9,463 nucleotides of DNA, from contig CAYYJO010000073.1 of the NCBI GenBank assembly GCA_964472265.1, forward strand, positions 1 through 9,463, read 5' to 3'. Below are positions 5,596 to 9,463 of this stretch, in pieces; the first letter of the stretch is position 1; each line of letters starts with the position of its first letter. Origin of the DNA: JAGNLA01 sp964472265 (GTDB lineage Bacteria > Caldisericota > Caldisericia > JAAYUI01). The notes under the pieces are model-generated. The model saw only the letters and a list, made by a program, of their open reading frames with translations, was not told where the DNA came from and did no database searches. Made by a program: the position numbers and the translations under genes.

Positions 5596-6570
5596 ACCGC
5601 CATTGCGAAGAATGCCAAGAAGGATTTCATTGTGCTCCTGGTAGAGGTGCGAAAACAGGTACCCGAATGTCAGCCCGATCTGCTCCGGAATGGCAAGCTT
5701 CATCAGGATTGTGCTTGTGCCTTCAAATTTGAGAAGATCCTGCATGAAACCACCAAGTCCAGGGTTGTAAACGGTTCGGCTCAGAATTGTCCCTGCAAGC
5801 TCACTTCTGACAATGATCTCATCGGCTCCGGCATTTTCCAGATATTCCCTGTCTTCAGTGGAAAACACTTCACAAATGCAGCGTGTTCTTCCCTCAGAAA
5901 CCCTCTTGACTGCCATGACCGTAAGGATCGTTTTTGAATCGGTATCAGTGCCGGCCTTGCTGTCTGCAAGCACGATGGCGATTCTTGCGTGATGTGCCGA
6001 CACTTTTCTAAGCTCGTTAAGCTTGGTTATATTGCCAGTCACTTTTATTACATCGTTTGGCAGAACGGTCTCATGCTCTGCATTGCACATTATGACTATG
6101 TCGGTGTCAGTTTCGCATTCACGTTCAATATTGCCAACAATTTTTTCTCCATTCTCATTCCAGCCAAGAATCAGAATATGGTTTCTAAGTTTTGTGGTAT
6201 CCCTGTCTTTCACTTTTATAACCAGCCTTTCCACAAGTTTTGAAGCTATGGATGCTGTAAGGACTGCAATAAGGATGATGCCTGTGATGATTGCCAAAAT
6301 AGCCAGAACTTTGCCTTCGTTGGAGGCCGGAGTCAGATCGCCGTAACCAACCGTTGACATGGTGACAATCGTCCACCAGAGTGCATCCCAGTAGTTTTTT
6401 ATTCTGGCTGCAGCGTTTCCGGCTTCAAAGTAGAAAATCAGCCCGGCAAAAATAAACACTGGACTGATGATGACCGATGCCAGTAAAACTACATTTTGCC
6501 AGCCGTTGTTTTTCTTTTTTTTAGAGTTTTGCACCACAGTTCGGGCAGAATTTGGCTCCCGGCTCCACAT
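5500..6570 (-). CDS. Two-TM potassium channel with RCK (TrkA-N/TrkA-C) domain, MthK-like
   Basis: A 356-residue inner-membrane K+ channel subunit. It has a basic N-terminus (KKKK at 17-20), TM1 at about 27-48, a pore helix at about 60-72, the K+ selectivity filter TVGYGD (73-78) and TM2 at about 87-109. An RCK N-lobe follows from about 131, with HILILGWNENGEKIV in place of the Rossmann GxGxxG region and GADEIIVRSELAG (248-260) as in MthK. A TrkA-C-like lobe is at about 285-348. Family knowledge says such channels are tetramers gated by Ca2+ or nucleotides bound to the RCK ring; the ligand here is unknown. The start is uncertain. ATG at 6570 overlaps the preceding zinc-ribbon gene by 50 bases and has only AAGG directly adjacent. 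GTG at 6537 or 6534 is possible and would remove 11-12 residues. The gene is followed 9 bases later by paralogue A. Confidence 0.92.
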   Translation of the reverse strand: MWSREPNSARTVVQNSKKKKNNGWQNVVLLASVIISPVFIFAGLIFYFEAGNAAARIKNYWDALWWTIVTMSTVGYGDLTPASNEGKVLAILAIITGIILIAVLTASIASKLVERLVIKVKDRDTTKLRNHILILGWNENGEKIVGNIERECETDTDIVIMCNAEHETVLPNDVIKVTGNITKLNELRKVSAHHARIAIVLADSKAGTDTDSKTILTVMAVKRVSEGRTRCICEVFSTEDREYLENAGADEIIVRSELAGTILSRTVYNPGLGGFMQDLLKFEGTSTILMKLAIPEQIGLTFGYLFSHLYQEHNEILLGILRNGGVLTNPNPDETILENDKLFMLSPELACTMKGY

Positions 6571-7549
6571 CCTTATGGCATGACGGGCATTCAGACTTCT
6601 TCAGGCTTGAACCACAGTTAGCGCAGAATTTTGCGTTCTTTGGGTTCATGTGACCGCAATTTGGACACTTGACCTTTTCCTCTGCGTCATCGTCATCTTT
6701 TTTCTTGGATTTGCCGGCATCCTTAAGTGAGTCCATCATCTGGGCTCCCATCATGACGCCAGCGCCCATCTGTGCAGCAGTTCCGGCCACTCCGGCTTCA
6801 CCTTTGCCTATACCCTGTGCTGCCTTGTACATGAAGTACTTGTTCATGTCGGAGATGGCAGCCATTCCAGAGCGCTCATCCACTGCCTTTTCGACTTCAT
6901 CGGGAAGGCCGATTGACTGGATGTAGCAATCGGTTGAGATGAGGCCAAAATTCATCAGTTCTGGATTAATTGCTTTTACAACGGCGTCGCCAAGTTCGGC
7001 GTAGACTTTTGGAAGGTCAAAAACCGTTGTCATGACATCGGCGAGAGCGTCCGTGAACCTTGAAATGACAACAGGCCTTAAGAATTCCTCTACTCTGTTC
7101 TTTGTGAAAAATCCTTTGGTTCCTACAATTTCCGTCAGGAATTTCCTTGGATCGTCAACTCTGAGGGTGTACGTTCCAAAGGCTTTAACCCTGACCATGC
7201 CAAGTTCCTTGTCCCTGAAAACGATCGGTTCCGGTGTGCCGAACTTGAAATCAGGGACGATGTTTGTTGAGACGTAAAGCACTTCCGACCTGAAAGGAGA
7301 CTTGAAGCCAAACGGGAGCGATAGGAGCTGTGTGAGGATCGGGATGTTGTCGGTTGTGAGCGTGTACCTTCCTGGCCCAAACATGTCGGCGATCCTGCCA
7401 TCGCTCATGAATATGGCAAGCTGACCTTCTCTGACGATGAGCTGTGCGCCCATCTTGATGTCGGCTGAACCTTGCGGCGGTTCCCTGTGGAGCAGCTCTG
7501 CCCCGCCATACTGGTCAAGCCATTCGATTATCTCAAGAAATATCCCCAT
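6521..7549 (-). CDS. SPFH-domain protein with two C-terminal zinc ribbons (YdjI / 'virion core protein' type)
   Basis: A 342-residue protein with no signal peptide or membrane helix. Residues about 20-225 match the SPFH/band-7-like fold of the YdjI group: KMGAQLIVREGQLAIFMSDG (32-51), MFGPGRYTL (56-64), VKAFGTYTLRVDDPRKFL (121-138) and INPELMNFGL (194-203). A Gly/Ala/Met-rich linker (about 245-275) and a KKKDDDDAEE spacer follow. The end holds two zinc ribbons, with Cys295/298/309/312 and Cys321/324/335/338. Bacillus YdjI, of the same group, anchors a PspA-family protein at the membrane; no PspA gene is visible here. A membrane-associated scaffold role, perhaps linked to the adjacent channel, is inference. 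The start is fixed by a strong ribosome site (7554-7560). It overlaps lysS by 17 bases, and its zinc-ribbon end overlaps the channel gene by up to 50. Confidence 0.9.
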   Translation of the reverse strand: MGIFLEIIEWLDQYGGAELLHREPPQGSADIKMGAQLIVREGQLAIFMSDGRIADMFGPGRYTLTTDNIPILTQLLSLPFGFKSPFRSEVLYVSTNIVPDFKFGTPEPIVFRDKELGMVRVKAFGTYTLRVDDPRKFLTEIVGTKGFFTKNRVEEFLRPVVISRFTDALADVMTTVFDLPKVYAELGDAVVKAINPELMNFGLISTDCYIQSIGLPDEVEKAVDERSGMAAISDMNKYFMYKAAQGIGKGEAGVAGTAAQMGAGVMMGAQMMDSLKDAGKSKKKDDDDAEEKVKCPNCGHMNPKNAKFCANCGSSLKKSECPSCHKDVEPGAKFCPNCGAKL

Positions 7550-8996
7550 CCTGCCTCCTTAGCTGTGGGAAAGCCAGAACTTCACGGATGCTTATCTGGT
7601 CTGTAAGAAGCATCACGAGCCTGTCAACGCCTACACCAAGGCCACCTGTTGGCGGCATACCGATAGAAATCGCTTCGACAAAATCTGTATCAATCTGGTG
7701 GGCTTCATCGTCGCCCTCGGCTTTGGCCTTTGCCTGCGACTGGAAGCGGTTCAGCTGGTCAATCGGGTCGTTTAGCTCTGAGAAGGCGTTGCCGCATTCG
7801 TAACCACAGATGATTGGCTGGAAGCGCTCTGTCCAGGTTGTTGACCCCGGAATCATCTTTGCAAGGGGTGAGATTTCGATTGGGTAGTTGTAGATGAATG
7901 TCGGCTGGACAATGTTAGCCTCAACCTTTTTCTTGAGAATTTCATCTACGACTGCGCCAAATCCAAACTTCTTCTCAACCTTTATGTCGTTTGCCTGCAG
8001 ATAATCCCTTGCGTACTTGAGATCCCTGAGTTTTTCGATGTCCACTTCGGCCATTTCCCTGAAAGCATCGGCCATTGTGATTCTCTTCCACGGTGGCTTG
8101 AGGCTGACTTCCTTCTCCTGATAGACAATTGTTGTCGATCCGGTCACCTTTTCGGCTATGGCTGCAACCATTCTCTCAGTTATGTCCATCATGTCGTTGT
8201 AGTCGGCCCATGCCTGGTAGAGTTCCATGATGGTGAATTCGGGGTTGTGAACCTGTGAGATTCCTTCATTCCTGAACGCTTTGCCAATCTCGAAAATCTT
8301 TGGCATTCCGCCGACGATCAGACGTTTGAGATAAAGTTCGGGGGCAATTCGCAGATAGAGGTCGGTGTCCAGGGCGTTGTGGTGAGTGATGAACGGTTTT
8401 GCCAGAGCGCCACCATAGAGTGGCTGGAGGGTCGGTGTTTCAACTTCAACAAAACCTTCACCCCAGAGGAATTCCCTCATTGCCTTGATGACGTAGGTTC
8501 TCTTTGTGAGCCTGTCTTTGACTTCCGGGTTGGAGATCATGTCAAGATGGCGTTTTCTGTAGCGAACTTCTGCATCGGTGAGCCCGTGGAATTTCTCGGG
8601 CAGGAAATTGAGCGCCTTGGTTCCAAAGACGAAATCCTTGGCTTCAACAGTCACTTCTCCGGTTCTGGTCTTGAAAACGATGCCCATGATGACAACCTGG
8701 TCACCGACATCGAGACTGTCAACAACGGCTTTGTACTTTTCCTCACCAAGCATGTCAATCTTGCAATATGCCTGGATTGGGCCAGCTTCGTCAGTGACAA
8801 CCATAAAGAAAGCCTTGCCATGACCTCTGATTGCCGTTGTTCTGCCGGCAATTGTGACATCCTTGCCTTCGAGGTTCTCAAAATCAGCCTTCACCTGTGT
8901 TGAAAGGTGCGTGGCCTTGATGGTTCTTGGCGGGTATGCAGCAATATTCTTCTCGGTTAGCTTGCCGAGCTTGGCAAGCATGGACTCTTCAAACAT
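7533..8996 (-). CDS. lysS: Lysine--tRNA ligase, class II
   Basis: A 487-residue cytosolic class II aminoacyl-tRNA synthetase that charges tRNA-Lys with lysine using ATP. An N-terminal OB-fold anticodon-binding domain spans about 47-125 (VTIAGRTTAIRGHGKAFF, then TGEVTVEA). The catalytic domain shows motif 1 (REFLWGEGFVEVETPTLQP, 174-192), motif 2 (FEIGKAFRNEGISQVHNPEF, 235-254) and motif 3 (GGLGVGVDRLVMLLTD, 451-466), plus the NAFSELNDPIDQ lysine-site segment (403-414). Length is normal for the family. ISQVHNPEF carries Q-V where many LysRS have T-R, but the motif 2 arginine (242) and the histidine (250) are kept. ATG directly follows the greA stop (TAAATG), with AGGAG 7 nt upstream. The greA-lysS order recurs in other bacteria. 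The C-terminus extends past REVLAFPQLR over the ribosome site of the next gene. Confidence 0.98.
   Translation of the reverse strand: MFEESMLAKLGKLTEKNIAAYPPRTIKATHLSTQVKADFENLEGKDVTIAGRTTAIRGHGKAFFMVVTDEAGPIQAYCKIDMLGEEKYKAVVDSLDVGDQVVIMGIVFKTRTGEVTVEAKDFVFGTKALNFLPEKFHGLTDAEVRYRKRHLDMISNPEVKDRLTKRTYVIKAMREFLWGEGFVEVETPTLQPLYGGALAKPFITHHNALDTDLYLRIAPELYLKRLIVGGMPKIFEIGKAFRNEGISQVHNPEFTIMELYQAWADYNDMMDITERMVAAIAEKVTGSTTIVYQEKEVSLKPPWKRITMADAFREMAEVDIEKLRDLKYARDYLQANDIKVEKKFGFGAVVDEILKKKVEANIVQPTFIYNYPIEISPLAKMIPGSTTWTERFQPIICGYECGNAFSELNDPIDQLNRFQSQAKAKAEGDDEAHQIDTDFVEAISIGMPPTGGLGVGVDRLVMLLTDQISIREVLAFPQLRRQDGDIS
7554..7560 (-). promoter_or_regulatory. Strong ribosome binding site of the SPFH/zinc-ribbon gene
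   Basis: AAGGAGG with GGAGG 4 nt from the ATG at 7549, located within the last codons of lysS. It fixes the start and indicates strong initiation independent of lysS termination. Confidence 0.8.
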
Positions 8997-9463
8997 TTAC
9001 GCTCTCCTGATCTTTATTATCCTGTACTTTACTGAACCTGTCGGAGTCTTGACCCTGACGATATCGCCCGGTGCGTGTCCGAGGAGTTCCTGACCCAGTG
9101 GAGAAACGTTTGAAATCCTATTTTCCTCTGGCTTGGCTTCATATGAGCCAACTATGGTCACGGTCAGTTCGGAATTTGTCTCGAGGTTCACCAATGCAAC
9201 CTTGCAGCCAATGTTAACTTCTGAATGGTCGACATCAGACTCATCGATAACCTGTGCGTCGGTGAGGATGCTTTCAAGGTACTGGATTCTTCCCTCAATG
9301 AAAGACTGGTCTTTCTTGGCTTCCTCGTATTCGGCGTTTTCGGTTATGTCGCCCAGCGCCATTGCAGCTTTGATACGCTCTGCAATTTCCGGCCTCTTGT
9401 TGTTCTTCAGATCCTCAAGCTCAAGCTGGAGCTTCTCGTAGCCGTCCTTGGTCAGGATGTGTG
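8997..9463 (-). CDS. greA: Transcription elongation factor GreA (5' end outside window)
   Basis: The reading frame is open from the window edge to TAA at 8999-8997, giving 154 residues; GreA is usually about 158, so only the first few residues are missing. GreA rescues backtracked RNA polymerase by stimulating cleavage of the nascent RNA 3' end. The N-terminal coiled coil begins with LTKDGYEKLQLELEDLK and RPEIAERIK and reaches its tip at GDITENAEYEEAK, which keeps the Asp and Glu (as in E. coli D41/E44) that chelate the active-site Mg2+. The C-terminal FKBP-like domain contains VNLETNSELTVTIVG, ISNVSPLGQELLGHAPGD and VKTPTGSVKYRIIKI. An ATG at 9362 is internal, since the coiled coil clearly continues upstream of it. 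The next gene, lysS, starts without a spacer, so the two are surely cotranscribed. Confidence 0.96.
   Translation of the reverse strand, partial: HILTKDGYEKLQLELEDLKNNKRPEIAERIKAAMALGDITENAEYEEAKKDQSFIEGRIQYLESILTDAQVIDESDVDHSEVNIGCKVALVNLETNSELTVTIVGSYEAKPEENRISNVSPLGQELLGHAPGDIVRVKTPTGSVKYRIIKIRRA

Noticed and set aside
6211..6213. Internal GTG start in the channel gene that would make a separate soluble RCK subunit, as MthK does
   Set aside because: A GTG follows TM2 at residue 120, but the nearest AAAGG is about 12 nt upstream, too far for confidence. No Met codon lies in the linker.
8244..8293. Possible loss of function in LysRS motif 2 (ISQVHNPEF instead of the common ISTRHNPEF)
   Set aside because: The motif 2 arginine and ATP-contacting histidine are intact, motifs 1 and 3 are complete and no frame break exists, so this is a tolerated variant.

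Overview
The window is a dense, one-directional block of bacterial genes: every supported gene reads on the minus strand, from high to low coordinates. Eight complete genes and the 3' part of a ninth run greA (partial) - lysS - SPFH/zinc-ribbon protein - K+ channel - YbhN-type membrane protein A - channel-gene remnant - YbhN-type membrane protein B - murI - secreted stalk-domain protein - dCMP deaminase. Most junctions overlap or lie within about 10 bases, so the set is probably transcribed as one unit. It ends before base 109. There a sigma70-type promoter (75-102) starts a new transcript for a protein whose first 17 residues (bases 1-52) look like a signal peptide or membrane anchor.

The organism is a bacterium: it has GreA, a bacterial class II LysRS, glutamate racemase for peptidoglycan, and strong AAGGAGG ribosome sites with GGAGG 4 nt from ATG. 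The greA-lysS pair and the secreted copper-amine-oxidase-N1 ('stalk') domain are familiar from Firmicutes and some deep-branching or candidate phyla. I cannot place it more precisely from sequence alone. I see no phage genes, transposases, tRNAs, rRNAs or CRISPR arrays.

Region by region: 7533-9463 is information processing (transcript cleavage factor, Lys-tRNA charging). 2971-7549 is a membrane block: a cytosolic SPFH protein with two C-terminal zinc ribbons, an MthK-like K+ channel with an RCK domain, and two tandem paralogues of the YbhN/LPG-synthase-TM family. 110-2969 mixes cell wall precursor supply (murI), a multidomain exported protein and nucleotide metabolism (dCMP to dUMP).

The most informative observation is a fossil tandem duplication. 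The 126-base gap between the two YbhN-type genes is not random spacer. Its 31 codons before a TAG align without gaps to the last 31 codons of the K+ channel, and the TAG-to-ATG distance (9 nt) is the same in both copies. A 1302-base unit (channel 3' end plus membrane gene) therefore occurs twice, at 4294-5595 and 2971-4272, separated by 21 bases. Only the channel tail survives in the second copy. By inference it may persist because it carries the translation-start context of the downstream gene.
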